Shown one piece after another: positions 33,350 to 45,261 of a DNA stretch of 64,000 nt. Source of the DNA: Chionoecetes opilio (taxonomy: Eukaryota > Arthropoda > Malacostraca > Decapoda > Majidae). The notes below the pieces were generated by a model that saw only the letters and a program-made list of their open reading frames with translations, did not search any database and was not told the origin of the DNA. The stretch spans positions 44,185 to 108,184 of the forward strand of contig JACEEZ010000187.1 in NCBI GenBank assembly GCA_016584305.1, in the 5' to 3' direction. Each line of letters starts with the position of its first letter. The first letter of the stretch is position 1. A program made the translations under genes and the position numbers.

Positions 33350-36160
33350 GAGGTATTGCATAATGTCAATAGAGCCAGAGGTCAGTAAGCGGCCAGAAGC
33401 CAGACGGGCGACCCTGATCCCGCCGGCAGAGCCACAAGAGCTGTTCTCCAGGGAAGGAGCTGCTTCCCTTTTCTGAGCTTCCCGTCGAGTCACCAGGACG
33501 AACATGCCCCACAAGGCGCGCAGGATGGACCCATCCAGCACCATGTCACCTGATGGATGACCACCTGTGTGCCCATCACCATGATGAGCCTGTTTATGCA
33601 AGTAAAAACACGGCAAGTCAACAGCTCCGGACAAGACGGGCTCACTACGACCTCTTAATGCACTGCTAGTCATGAAGGATATAACCAACCCTATCCTGGA
33701 TATTTTCAACATGTCCTTTGCATCTGGTCAGCTCCCTTCCTCGTGGAAGGCCGCGTTAATTGTTCCCATCCCCAAAGGCGACGGCACTTTCCGCCCCATT
33801 TCCCTCATCAGCTGTGTGTGCAAGATGATGGAAAGAGTAATTTTAAATAGACTCCAGTATAAAGGTGGGGAGTCAACTATCCCACAAACCTGCACGGTTT
33901 TCTAAAGGACACTCCACCAGTGACTGTTCTCGTTAAGTGTTTTAGTAATAAGGTTGCATACTTGTAGAGCTTTCATAGACTTAAGAGGTGCATTTGATAG
34001 GGCTAATCAGGATGTCATAATGGAGGAACTCATTATGAAGGGTGTCCGAGGCAGGCTGCTTGACTGGATTAGGGACTACTGTATGACAGGAAGGCACAAG
34101 TATGTTTTCAAGGTGTCGCCTCTTCAGAGGAAATTTTTGAACTGGGCACGCCACAAGGGGGTGTCCTTAGCCCTTGCTCTTCAATATTTTGATGGACAAA
34201 ATTGCCCGCTGGCCTTTCCCACAGGACACTCAGGTCTCATTTATGCTGATGACATACTTGTGCAATGCAGAACCCTTCACTTCTTAATTTAGCCTTGCAG
34301 CAATTGACAACACTGTGTGTACAGATGGGCCTTGTCATCAACGAAACCAAGACCAAATTTCAAGCAAGCAGCAACAGAGTCTGCCGCCCACCCAGCATTA
34401 ATCATGTTCCCATTGCCAGAGTCCCTACTTATAAATACTTAGGTGTTCACCTCAGCTACAAAAGGTTACCAGTCCGCTTCAGTGACAGCAATCAAGTCCA
34501 TGTCACGAGAATTTGTCTGCTTAGACATCCACCATCAGAGTCCTGCCAAAGAGGCTTGTCGTTGGTATTCCTATCTTAGATTTTTATATACGTAGTAGGT
34601 CACTTGATTGGCTATGCCTCCAGGCCTTGGGTCACTGGTCAGTGAACACACTCTCGCCCTGGAGCTCTCAAAGAGGCTTTGGGTAATATGTGAGGTTGCC
34701 CCGGAATCAGCCCCCTGTCCCAAGCTAGAACGTAGTAGGGTGACTGAATCTGGCCCAGTATTGTACGCAGAATTCCAGGAACTAACGTGCCGACTGTTAG
34801 CCGCTGCTTTGTAATGGACATTCCACCTTAAACAGACGCTAGACTCATTCTCTAAACCCGTCAGGGTGGTATGGTTGGTAGAGTCGTAGACTCGCGTGCA
34901 GAAGTTTTTTCCCCCCTGGGGCATTCGGTCAGCGGTTTCTATGTCCACCAAGTTCGTCCCTGGCGGGTGGCGCCTTTGTATAGTCAAAACCTTGTAGTTG
35001 GTACTTGCCAAAAGTGTATAGATAGGATCAAAGTATCTTATATAGCCACTTCTTCTAAACCCTAGGGCTCCTGCTGTCCCATATCTCAAGAAGATCTTTC
35101 ATGAGAGCTAACACGCGAGGTGTTTTAAAGCATGTTGGCACTGTTCCTTCACAAACCCAGCCTGTCTGGTCACCCTCGACGGGCACTGTGGACCATGACG
35201 ACTTTCAATCCCAAAAGAGCCTGGCTCCCCAAGCTCCAGGATAATTTCATGACAAAATGTCCACGTACCCTACATTCCAGGCTGTTCATGTGTACGGTGA
35301 ATGGGTCAGTGATGGCAGCAAGTCTGCTGCGGCTGTTCATACGTGATTACACTTCCAGCCAATACCACAGTACCGTAGCTGCCAAACGCCTTACTGCCAA
35401 TATTTTTCAACCAGGGCAGAGCTGTACGCCATACTGGAGCTTTGCATGCTGTCAGGCTATAACCTAAGGATGTTACTGTTTGTAGACAGTCAGGCTGCCG
35501 TTGTATGAAACTATTATCGACCTCGCCCGCGACGTGATATTGTAAATAAGGGTCTTGCTGCCGTTCGTACCCTTGAGAGGACTGGTGCCAGGTCCATTTA
35601 ACCTGGTTGCCTTCCCAGTGGGGATCCCACTTAACGACAGGCAGATGCCTTGCCCTGCAAACCTTCAGGATGACTCAATGGACCCTGGCCACTGAATACA
35701 TCATACCATGTACAAGTAGTGTTCAACAGGCATTGTCAATAGTAGCATAGATCGTCAGTTAGATACTGCTGTCGTGCGGCAGCTTAAGTGGCCTCCACAT
35801 GTCGTGTCCCACAGCAGTGATTACACTATGGGAGACACAGTGCAGCCCAGGATGTTGTGGCAATGCACCTCAGACTAGGTTATAAATAATTACTGGGAGG
35901 TTAGTAACCCCGCTGTCTCTTGTACCTGTTGTGCCAAGCCAGAGAGGTCACGCACTGCATCATTACATCATAGACGCCCCCGCCATGCCAAAATTTAGGC
36001 CACAAGGCCACCATGATCGGACTTGCCCCAGACAACCTGCTGGTTTTTCAATCACAATATCCACTCGCTGACATCCTCGAGACTACCCTAAATTGCCCAA
36101 GGTGGTGATGCAGGGTGTTGACTGTATGCATGAACATGTAAATAGTACATACTTACCCCT
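33350..36160 (+). mobile_element. I/Jockey-like LINE ORF2 remnant, left arm
   Basis: RT landmarks in order are SFASGQLPSSWKAALIVPIPK then FRPISLISCVCKMMERVI (about 33,713-33,850), AFIDLRGAFDRANQD (33,967-34,015), GGVLS in a shifted frame near 34,160, IYADDILVQ (34,239-34,265) and YKYLGVHLSY (34,430-34,460). The post-RT part reads CPG..P and NVPTVSRCF near 34,690-34,815. After the SINE come an RNase H start (NGSV near 35,300), LFVDSQAA near 35,475 and a GIPLND piece near 35,625. RT followed by RNase H points to the I group. Many frameshifts make it inactive as written. The endonuclease and ORF1 are not recognised upstream. Confidence 0.75.
34860..35049 (+). mobile_element. tRNA-derived SINE, copy 2, inserted in the LINE
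   Basis: The body matches copy 1: TGGTTGGTAGAGTCGTAGAC (A-box region), GCATTCGGTCAGCGGTTTC (degraded B box), CTTGTAGTTGGTACTTGC and GATAGGATCAAAGTATCTTA. It is flanked by TTCTCTAAACCC (before 34,860) and TTCTTCTAAACCC (35,050-35,062), a 13-bp target duplication with one lost base here. The mirrored copy shows the duplication exactly. The insertion breaks the LINE between the RT and RNase H regions. Confidence 0.85.
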
Positions 36161-36485
36161 TAGTGGAAGCCATGATACCCATAAAACTTATAACTTGTAA
36201 CTCATATTTATATATCTACACTGCCTGGGGGGAGGCCAGCAGGCACCGACCTCCACCCCTTAAGCTTGTACATCCAACAATACACCTTCATTCAATGATT
36301 GGAATGGAGTGTCCAGGCGGTCAGTGCGGAGTCAATATGGAGTTAAAAAGGAGGCTAAACAATTTAATGAATGGGGATGAAAGGTGGATATAGAGTGTAA
36401 GTAAACAGAACACTACACGTGTAGGAAAAAGCATCACGGCCTCTTAATAGGCCTTTAGACGCAGAGGCCAGGAGGTCCCATGTAC
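36161..36485. other. LINE 3' region or spacer, left arm
   Basis: AT-rich sequence follows the LINE coding part. It probably holds the 3' UTR (AACTTGTAACTCATATTTATATA), then a short stretch ending GGCCTCTTAATAGGCC. There is no gene. The mirrored copy is 51,623-51,950. Confidence 0.4.
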
Positions 36486-37423
36486 TACCGTAGATAACAG
36501 GTGAAGTCGTCACCTGCAGTGAAGTCGCCAGGCGCAAAATATTACGAAATTATAGCATCCACTACTGAATTTTTATGTGCCATTGAAGATGTTACACAGT
36601 AGTTTCTATCATGACTGTATAAAGCTACCCTGTCCAGCGTTGTTTTATGATTTGATCTGCAAATATAACTGTTGCGCATTTTGCTTCTCACGTTTTTCTT
36701 TCGACACGACGACAGACAGCCGCTGATCCACCTTTCGGGCGCATTGGACAAAACTTGCCAGATCTTCAAACTTGAATAGAATTGTTTGTCACGTTGGAGA
36801 GGGAATTTTGAATATACAAGCATCGTCCGCAAAACTAAATATTATAGAGACTTGTTTTACTTTACCTCTAATTTCCCTGAATTCTCCCAGAGTGGCGACC
36901 AACTGTTGGGTTAATATACTTAGCTGGCCGACTTTACTGTAGTAGGTATAGTGAGGTCGCCACTCGGTTTTATTTTGTATTTGTTCATTTATAGCCATAA
37001 TATGGACACAGATGAAGACACAAAATGACACAGACTTCCAGATAGACCCTTCTAACTTTCCTGAAATCATGGATGTACAAATGTAAGTATTAACGCAACC
37101 ACACGCAAGGTAAGAGAAAGAAGTAACCACCTCCCTTTTGCCGCGATGGGGGAAGTGAACGTCAATAGAATTAAGAGGGCGAGGAGGAGGTGAGAGTGAA
37201 AGACGAAGATGGAGGAGGAGGAGGAGGAGGGACGGGGTAGGAGGAGGAGACGTAAGGGAAGGGAGGAGGTATGAACATAGGAACATAAGAAAAATAAGGC
37301 ATGGCCTTGCATGTCAGGTGGGAAATTAACTTGCTTGTCCGCTAGCGGAAACAGCGCACAAGCAAAGGGTCTCGTCCCCAGCTTGTGGCCTAGCTAGAAA
37401 CTCTCTTATCTCTCTCTCTAGCT

Positions 37424-37454
<31 letters not shown>

Positions 37455-37477
37455 CTCTCTCTCTCGCTCTAGCTCCG

Positions 37478-37572
<95 letters not shown>

Positions 37573-37933
37573 CTCTCTCTCTCTCCTCTCTCTCTCTCTC
37601 TCCTCTCTCTCTCGAGTACACATAATGATCCAAGGTAAAGAATATGGGTGGCAGTACGGGATGAGAGAGAGAGATATGAGTTGGAGGGGTCAGGCGTGTC
37701 AGGTGTCGGTCGTCGGTGAGGCCGAGTGAGGCCATTACAATATTTGAACGGGGGCGCAGTTGCGCGATACCCATGACGTCATGCGCACAAAGGACTGATT
37801 TGCCTCCCCCCCCCCCCCCCCCCCCCCCCCTGACGCCCCGGGGAGGTGACGGTACTTCTGTCTCTTTATCTTGACCACACGTCTGTAAATAACAAAAGAA
37901 ACATGAAACTGGAGACTTCACGTTATCTACGTA
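36486..37933. mobile_element. TIR element built on GTGAAGTCGCCA, left arm
   Basis: Ends TACCGTAGATAACAG and (C)GTTATCTACG(G)TA are inverted. Next to the left end GTGAAGTCGTCACCTGCAGTGAAGTCGCCAG repeats the core twice, and GAGGTCGCCACTC and AACTGTTGG follow inside. The interior carries a CT microsatellite (37,404-37,616) and a 25-base C run (37,806-37,830). Flanks suggest TA at both ends, but the target duplication is unclear. No transposase motif is found. Partial copy at 4,060-4,515; mirrored copy at 50,164-51,622. Confidence 0.7.
37404..37616. repeat. CT microsatellite
   Basis: This is an almost pure CT tract inside the TIR element. Minus-strand Glu-Arg-rich ORFs across it are artefacts of the repeat. 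Confidence 0.95.
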
Positions 37934-38520
37934 ATATATTTACATTTTTTTCTGTTTTCGTGCGGGCAACATGGGTGATTTCACTTTTTTCGTAAATCGT
38001 TTTTTTCGTTTATCCATCATAAGAGCCCCTCTCAGTAATGAAGTTACTTTCATAGTACATGAATACTCACATACAAATCCCATACACTTCAATCTCCATG
38101 TAATCCCAATCTTCTTATATATTGATGAATATGTGTTGTACTGATATATAATATCTTATACATGATTATAAGACGTGATATATATGAGGTACAACAGTAT
38201 TGTGTTCAAGTGAATTATGATTGACAAGAAGTTACGGTCAAAGTGGACATAGCATATATATATATAATAATCTTCGAAAAAGTCTCGGAAGATACGCGCC
38301 AGAGTACAACTACACGGGTGGCTGCCAGGTAGGGAGGGGGTGCTTGGGATAAAGAAACACGTGTAAGTAGCGAGACACCGAATCATATCGGGGCCACGGT
38401 AGTAGCTAGTCTGAAGAAAGTGTCGGTTTTTTAAAAAAAAAACCTCAGGCATCAACACTCTGTGGTAAAGGATTAATGTTTTTTATATACTTCGCTGGTA
38501 TTCGTCAGTTGCATTATATA
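37934..38520. other. Unassigned, left arm
   Basis: There is no recognised gene or repeat apart from the mirrored copy at 49,576-50,163. Confidence 0.4.
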
Positions 38521-39258
38521 GGCCTATTCCATTTGCGACATTTTCATGACCAGTTCACGGAACCCAAGAATTCAGGCGTTCCATTGCCGCACGAAAAACT
38601 AGGTCCGAGCGACCCGCGTAGTGGACTCAGTCCATAACCCGTGAACTTTCTCTACCCCACATCCATTGGTGGGTAGAATTTAAGTTCATCCAGTTCATAA
38701 CAGAGAATGGCATGGCAGAAAGTAATAAACAGGGGAAGAGTTAAACAAGTTTTGTTAACGAAGGAGACGAAGTGGAAGAGGACCTATGAAAGCGATAACA
38801 ACAACGGTCACAAGAAGAAGAAGAAGAAGAAGGCCGCCGCTTTATATGCGGTCACCAAGAAGAAAAGAAGAAGAAGAAGGCCGCCGCTTATCCAAAGCCA
38901 ACCATTCACAGTCACAGACTGGGTATATTGATGTAAACTATCGCCAATGCGTAATTTGGTACCATTTTACCTCATACTAACACAATTACTCTAGATCTGC
39001 CAAAGATGCCAGCAGTGGATATGGTACTGATACATAATATCTCCTCTTCACATAGACTCGTCCATCATTGCGAGAATAGCCCAGACAGGCCAGGAATAAG
39101 CTCTCCTCCGCTTGCATTGCATCTTGGTTTGTTTGTAACAAAAAAACGGGTTTTTGGTTCCATTTGTGACCACGCGAACCAACCATGGAACCCAGAACCA
39201 CCTGAACTGAAAGAAATGGTTCATGGCAACGTAAATTGGGGCACAAATGGAAGAGGCC
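38521..39258. mobile_element. TIR element with GGCCTCTTCCATTTG ends, left arm
   Basis: Ends GGCCTATTCCATTTGCGACA and GCACAAATGGAAGAGGCC are inverted. The subterminal part matches the element at 22,046-22,832. The interior holds two units of a minisatellite (about 38,805-38,890), each (AAG)n followed by GCCGCCGCTT and TATGCGGTCACC or similar. The Lys-rich ORF here is the repeat translated. Confidence 0.75.
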
Positions 39259-40462
39259 TATTACTATATGTATAAATCAAGAAATTTCTCGTATGTGTAG
39301 GGAAAGTTGTATATTTCTGGCCCTTCATCCTATAAATAATAGGAATAGTGGGCGTGCAGTGGAAATCATTTGGACAAATGCTATTCTACGATTAATATGT
39401 CCATTTTTCACCTAAAAAACATGCGAGAAAATTATCTATATATATAAGTAACCGAAAAAGGCAACAGAAAAGGTCTTATAATAAAGCCCGCAGTTGTACA
39501 TATTTTACATAAAAAAATCTAAATACTGGCGTTGGGTGGGCAAACCCCAGCTTTCAATGTCTAAAGGCGTAGTGTAGCTTCCTTATGTTTTTTCCCTCAG
39601 ATCACCCAAAGAAAGTTTTTTTAGTGTAATAGTTTTAATTTAGGTTGTTAGTTGGTTAGGTTTAGGATAGGTTTGGGTTAGGTTTTGTCAGAGAGCTTCA
39701 CCAGACTCTCTAGTTTTGTAATTTATTTAGGTTAAACAAAGGGACCCGAGACGATTCAACAAGGACGATTTTGGACAACAACCGGCATTTGGGCTAGTTT
39801 CGACGTCAGTGCAAGGAACCTATATATGAGTTATATCATTATAATGATCATATAACTCATCATATGGAAACCACGCCATGAAATACATTATACACATTTG
39901 CCCAATCACAATGCAGCTCGTAAGAATGACTTGTTGCGATTGGTGAAGCCCGATGGACCTTGTGACGTGGAGGTCTGACGTGTGCGACGAAGTGTTGTGA
40001 TGATGACATCAGAGACGTGATATGTGGTGGTGATCCGTGGTGAAAGGCTGCCTCTCACTTCCATGGTAGTTTGAAGACAAGCCCGATGTTATACATATCA
40101 CCAGGTACGGACAACGATATCCTATCATCAGGATTTGCATGGACCATAGACTTCTCAGAACACATAAATGTTTGAGGAATCTCAAGTCTTGTCAGTTATC
40201 GCCCCACCTTAACCAATTCACTGTTTCGCTACACTATTGAGGTCATACTAACCGTATAGGAAAACATAATTGTCCAAAGTGGTAAACATGACGAGGACTG
40301 CGCGGTCATTTTCTGAGACTGACTAATATTTCTGGTATTTTGTTACATTTCAACAGTAATTGAAAGAGGTGAAAAGTATCTTTTCCTATGTATTTTGATG
40401 GTTAAGAATGATGGTCACATTCAAATCGTCGGAAATTATAATTGCCGCTATCCCCGCTAAGG
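39259..40462. other. Unassigned, with TTAGG motifs, left arm
   Basis: GGTTAGG/TTTAGG motifs cluster at 39,640-39,690. A short palindrome, GAGTTATATCATTATAATGATCATATAACTC-like, lies at about 39,830-39,860. There is no gene. The mirrored copy is 47,613-48,826. Confidence 0.4.
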
Positions 40463-40666
40463 TAACCCCTTCCGCCCAAATTTTTCCTTTGTATAAAAAA
40501 TTTATGTTGCGATCATGAAATATGAAAATAACTGACTATGCCACATTAGTTAGTCAACATGGATACAAAATAGGTTCATATCTATAAAAAGTGCTTATAG
40601 TCACTACAAATCGCCAATGGACCTGAATTACATATGGAAATTACATTATGGGCCTCAAAGGGTTAA
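40463..40666. mobile_element. piggyBac-like MITE, copy 2, left arm
   Basis: It starts CCCCTTCCGCCCAAATTT and ends ATGGGCCTCAAAGGG followed by TTAA (40,663-40,666). The left TTAA is read GTAA here but TTAA in the mirrored arm. It is homologous to 7,366-7,568. Confidence 0.65.
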
Positions 40667-40849
40667 AATTCTCAACCAACGTCAGGTTAGGTTAGTGAAC
40701 TAGCGGGAGTTTGGGGGGGCGCAGCCCCTAAATTATCTCAGGTTATGTAACCAGTGTCTATGATTTGTATAAACTCAGTTTACGTTGTAGTTAAAGAATT
40801 TGGTAAATTTCTAGTGTTTGCCCATACTATCCCACTTCCACCAAACAAG

Positions 40850-40874
40850 AAAAAAAAAAAAAAAAAAAAAAAAA
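40850..40874. repeat. 25-base A run present in the left arm only
   Basis: The mirrored site near 47,201 has only CTTGTTTGG. This fits homopolymer over-calling or a recent slip. Confidence 0.8.
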
Positions 40875-40882
40875 CTTTGGGA

Positions 40883-41533
40883 CCTGTGGTCAGTGGCGGC
40901 TCGTAGCATAGGCTGCAGCACCCCGAGACCATCACGCCAGGTGTATGGGTCGTAGAGACACGCAGAATTGATACACTTACTAAACAAATAATCATATAAA
41001 AAAGTCATTATATGTGATTTTTATTTCAATACGTTAGCCCTAGTGAATTTCATTAAAACCAGACCAAAATTTAAGTTACTTTCATATTTACTGTACGATT
41101 CATGTCTGCCCCCGCCGTTGCAATACTTGGAACCACAATGGGCTGCAGGCGAGGCAGCTAAGGTCTCGTCCCTCTCGTGTTACAGTGTTTACGTAGACGG
41201 GTGGTTAAATCCGTGCTTCTTAATTACCCCATGACGATGGGAAAATTCAGTTGAAGTATTTGCAAAACATCAACTTTTCCCAGCTGGACATTAAATGAAA
41301 AGACTGAAATCAAGTGGTACTGAGTTTATTTTCAAGTTATAATGTAATTCTATATCACCACCCAGCCATCCCTTCTACCACTAACACTACCAACCACCAT
41401 ACTACCATGCCGAAATAAGTGGAAATCAACTACAACTAATACCTGAGTTAGGTAAAATTTGTGTATCCTACTGTTGTGTGAAGCTTGCCCAGTCCCTCCA
41501 TTTATTTTATCACGAGCCGCCAATGCCTGTGGT
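40883..41533. mobile_element. hAT-like MITE with CAGTGGCGGCTCGT ends, left arm
   Basis: The element is 40,891-41,525. It starts CAGTGGCGGCTCGTAGCATA and ends CACGAGCCGCCAATG, an inverted end with the final bases altered. CCTGTGGT stands on both sides (40,883-40,890 and 41,526-41,533), an exact 8-bp target duplication, as hAT elements make. The mirrored copy is 46,545-47,187 and a broken copy is at 19,820-21,017. There is no transposase. Confidence 0.8.
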
Positions 41534-41639
41534 AATGCGGGGTTTTGGGGGGGAACAAATTAAGCGTCGGAAACACGTAATTTAAGAGTTGTGTAGGGGG
41601 CGGTAAAATTCCCTAGACTAGGGTAAATTTCCTTAATCT

Positions 41640-41975
41640 AGAAGAAATTTGCCTAACAAAATTAACCTAACCTAGCGGGGGGCTTGACACACCGATAACC
41701 TAACCTAATCAAATCAACCTAAGCTAACCCTAACCTAACCAAATATAGCCTAAACTAACCTAATAAACTAACCTAGCCTATACTAAATTGAACCGACCTT
41801 AACCAAATCAAACCTAACCTAACCAAATTCTAACCTACCTAACTAAACCTACCTAACCTAACCTAACCAAATCTAAACCTAACCTACCCAAATATAACCT
41901 ACCCTAAACAACAAATCTAACCAACCTAAACAAAATCTATAAACTAAACAATATAACTAAACCTCCTAGCGTGAG
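41640..41975. repeat. Degenerate CCTAA (telomere-like) tract, left arm
   Basis: CCTAACCTAACCAAATC-type units run for about 330 bases. The arthropod telomere unit is TTAGG/CCTAA. This tract is interstitial and heavily mutated. The mirrored copy is 46,090-46,430. Confidence 0.85.
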
Positions 41976-42770
41976 CGTTGGGGGTTCTCAACACTTACGG
42001 TAATATTCTGTGCGGCTCGTCAGGTTCAAACATCTCTGGACTCAAAAGAGATCAATGAAATTTTCCTGAATCTAGGGACTTTTCTCAACACCCCTAACTG
42101 AAAAACTAGGTGGTTGCGACGCATATTTGTACCCAGCCAATATCCCATTCCCCCGGTCCCCAAGCTGTAGTGTGAGAGGGGAGTATGGCAAACACTAGAT
42201 ACATAATACCAAAAGATTTAACTACGGTAGAGATTTTTCCAGGAATAGGGAGTAATTTTTTTTTTTCCCTAGACTATCGGTTTTAATTTTCGACCTATGC
42301 AGTCATCCATAGAGGTTTACCGGATATATTTTACGTCATCCACATAAATACTATCAGAAAAAAACTAGTGCCATTTCCCGCCCAAAAACCGTTGCCCAAA
42401 ACGGTTCCCAGTTTTGTTATGAGGAGGGAATAACTGTCAAAAGATGCATTTTCGCTAATTTAATGGACCATCATTTTAACACATACAAAAATACATGAAA
42501 AGAGTACTAAGTCCTCGATACCTCAAATCATGGTTGAAAGTACCAAGGTACCTTTTTACTTGCCTAAAATTAGTGCTGAGAGACATTTTATTTCCGCGAA
42601 CCATAAAAAGTTTTATTTTATTTCATCACCAAATCCTAGGGTCGTCGTTTCAATGATAAAAATGTATGGGATTATTATGATTAAGGTCATCCTCGAGGCT
42701 GACAATTATAACCTGTCTTCATTAGTGTAGATCTCCTCATTCTGAGTCTTTGAACCCCATTTCTCAGGTC
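41976..42770. other. Unassigned repeat, left arm
   Basis: There is no gene. Bases 42,660-42,745 have a reversed match at 16,955-17,045 (GTCATCCTCGAG.CTGACAATT, GTGTAGAT). CCATACT..CC..ACAC..AAGCTTGGGGACCT motifs recall sequence beside the hAT-like MITE. The mirrored copy is 45,262-46,090. Confidence 0.4.
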
Positions 42771-43447
42771 ATAGACTGAAGACTAGAATACCTGACATCT
42801 GGTGGCTGTTGGAAACCTCCCGTCAGCTCGAGTACACCGGTCAAGGGGTAGTCAGGCATAGACTTATTTCCATTATTCCTACCAAACCAGCTTACAATTA
42901 TGTGTTGTCATGGTAACCATAGGTGTATGCAAAAGAATAATATAAGGTTTTACATATTCATGGCGTATAATGAGGATGTTGGCCAAAATCAAAAGAATTC
43001 GACACATACATGTTGTACAACATTCTCATTAAATACTGAGAGGAATGCATCAAGGGGGTGTATGGTAAAAAAAGTTTTCTAGTTGATACCTTCTCTTTGC
43101 AGCATGAAGGTAATGTTTAACCCATCACCCGCCTGATGCATTGCTCTACAGATTAATAGAATGTTGTAGGACGCATACGGTCAAATGCTTTTATTTTGCC
43201 AACAATCAGAGCTCATTATAACGCCATGAATAAATCCTTCAAAAAATTTGTTATAAGGTAAAACCCTTATATTTCATTTGCATAAACTATTGACAATGCC
43301 AACACTTAATTGTAGCCTGGTTTAGTAGGGAATAATGCAGAATAAGCTAGGCCTGACACCCCTTGACCCGATGTACTCAAGTTGAAGGGAGGTTCCCAGA
43401 CAGCCCACCAGATGCTTCTGAGATGGTAAGTCTGTCTTCAAGTCTAT
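42771..43447. repeat. Small palindrome inside the left arm
   Basis: Arms of about 300 bases face each other around 43,090. AGACTGAAGACTAGAATACC, GGAAACCTCC..GTCAGCTCGAGTACA, CTTATTTCCATTATTCC and TGTTGTACAACATTCT return reversed. The mirrored copy at 44,587-45,261 shows the same structure, so the palindrome is nested in the giant one. It is probably a fold-back element. Confidence 0.8.
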
Positions 43448-44011
43448 GAAACGTAACGGCGGTTACATTTATCTATAAATGTACTGTTAGTTCAGCCAGA
43501 AACCCCCCCCCCCCCCCCCCCCTTTTAAGTTTAGGTTAAATCAGATTGGGTTAGGTTAGAGTGGGGTTGTTAGTTTAGTAACATGGTAAAAAAGATAAAA
43601 ATTTAATATCAAAACAGGCAGTGGAAAGCGGACAAGATTATGCGGGCGGGACGGAGGGCGGGGCGTCACCCCCCACACCTATGAATTTTGTTTGACTTTC
43701 GACAAAAAATTGAATGTAGATTTCATTAAAGAACATTAAACTATTCAGGAAAACTAAGTTTTTTTCAGCCTCGAAATCGCGGGATGACCTATACAATATA
43801 TTTATCCATGTAGCTCCCTCAGAAAAAACACTAAACTTGGCAGGAATATAGTCAGTGTTCTCAGAAACGAGGAAGTGATGGAATTGTACGAAAACAAGTG
43901 CACCCCGCCTGCCCTGCATTAGCCCGCCCGCACGCCAGCCACCGGTGGTCCGCCCCCCCCCCCCCTCGCCAGCCGTGACCAGCTGGGCCTATTCTTCCTC
44001 CCAAATTGATC
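43448..44011. other. Palindrome-proximal GC-rich stretch, left arm
   Basis: A 20-base C run (43,503-43,522) is absent from the mirrored site. The rest includes GGCGGGACGGAGGGCGGGGC and GCCAGCCACCGGTGGTCCGCC. There is no gene, only the mirrored copy at 44,032-44,586. Confidence 0.4.
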
Positions 44012-44031
44012 AAAGTGGCCTAAGCCACTTT
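44012..44031. other. Centre of the giant palindrome
   Basis: AAAGTGGC and GCCACTTT are separated by CTAA. Perfect complementarity extends on both sides through ATTGATC and, with gaps, CTATTCTTC. Confidence 0.95.
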
Positions 44032-44586
44032 GATCAATTGGAAGAAGAATAGGACAGCTGCGCACGGCTGGGGCAGAGCGGACCACTCGGTGGCTGGCGG
44101 GCGGGGGCGGGGGGGCGGGCTAATGCAGGCGAGGCGGTGGGTGCACTTGTTTTCGGTACAATTCCATCACTTCCCTAGTTTCTGAGACACTGACTATTAT
44201 TTCCTCCGCCAGCAAGTTTTAGTGTTTTTTCTGATGGGAGATACATTGGATAAATATATTGTAATAGGTCATTCCAGCGATTTCGAGGCGGAAACTTAGT
44301 TTTCTGAATAGTCTAATGTGCTTTGACGAATCTAGCCATTCAATTTGTCTACCTGAAAACAAAATTCATAGGTGTGGGGTGACAGCCCCCGCCCCTCCCG
44401 GTCCGCCCCGCCAAATCTTGTCCGCTTTCCATGCCTGTTTGAATATTAAATTTTATCTTTTTACCATGTTACTAAACCAAACCCCACCTCTAACTAACCC
44501 AATCTGATTTTAACCTAAACGTAACCGTTATGGCTGAAATAACAGTACATTTTATAGAAGTAAATGTAACGCGTTACTTTTTCAAT

Positions 44587-45261
44587 AGACTTGAAGACTA
44601 GAGTACATCTAGACATTGGTTGGCTGTCTGGGAAACCTCCGTCAACTTGAGTACATCGGGTCAAGGGTGTGTCAGGCTAGACTTATTCTGCAATTATTCC
44701 CTACTAACCAGCTACAATAAGGGTGTGGCATGGTCCACATAGATTTTGACAAATGAAAATTAAGGGTTTTACCTTATAACAATTTTTTGAAAGGATTTAT
44801 TCATGGGCGTTATAATGAGGATTGTTGGCAAAATAAAGCATTGACCGTCATGCGTCTACAAAACATTCTATTAAATAATGTAGAGCAATGCTCAAGGCGG
44901 GTGTATGGGTAAACATACCTTCATGCATGCAAAGAGAGAAGGTAATCAAAATCGAAAACTTTTTTTACCATTCACCCGCCTTGATGCATTCCTCTTACAG
45001 TAGTTAATAGAATGTTGTACAACATGTATGTCGACTGCTTTTATGTTGCCAAACAAATCCTCATTAAACGCCATGAATAGTGTAAAACCCTATATTTTCT
45101 TTTGCATAAACCTAGTGACCATGACAACACATAAGTGTAGCGGTTGGTAGGGAATAATGGAAAAATAAGTCTAGCCTGAAAACCCTTGAACCCGGTGTAC
45201 TCGAGCTGACGGGAGGTTCCCAGACAGCACCAGTGTCAGGAAGTCTAGGTCTTCAAGTCTA
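44587..45261. repeat. Small palindrome inside the right arm
   Basis: This is the mirror of 42,771-43,447, with its own centre near 44,935 (GTAAACATACCTTCATGCATGC against AGAGAGAAGGTAATC). The arm content is the same. Confidence 0.8.

Noticed and set aside
34571..35089. 172-codon minus-strand ORF in the left palindrome arm
   Set aside because: It is antisense to the LINE and SINE. The mirrored arm does not keep it open.
37390..37921. Glu/Arg-rich ORFs of up to 150 codons on the minus strand
   Set aside because: They run through a pure CT tract and a C run. Similar Ser/Leu-rich ORFs at 50,430-50,789 are the other strand of the same repeat.
38707..38980. Lys/Arg-rich ORFs resembling a nuclear protein
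   Set aside because: They translate a two-unit AAG minisatellite inside a TIR element.
41640..41975. True telomere end
   Set aside because: The CCTAA units are degenerate and interstitial, with unique sequence on both sides and a mirrored copy in the other arm.
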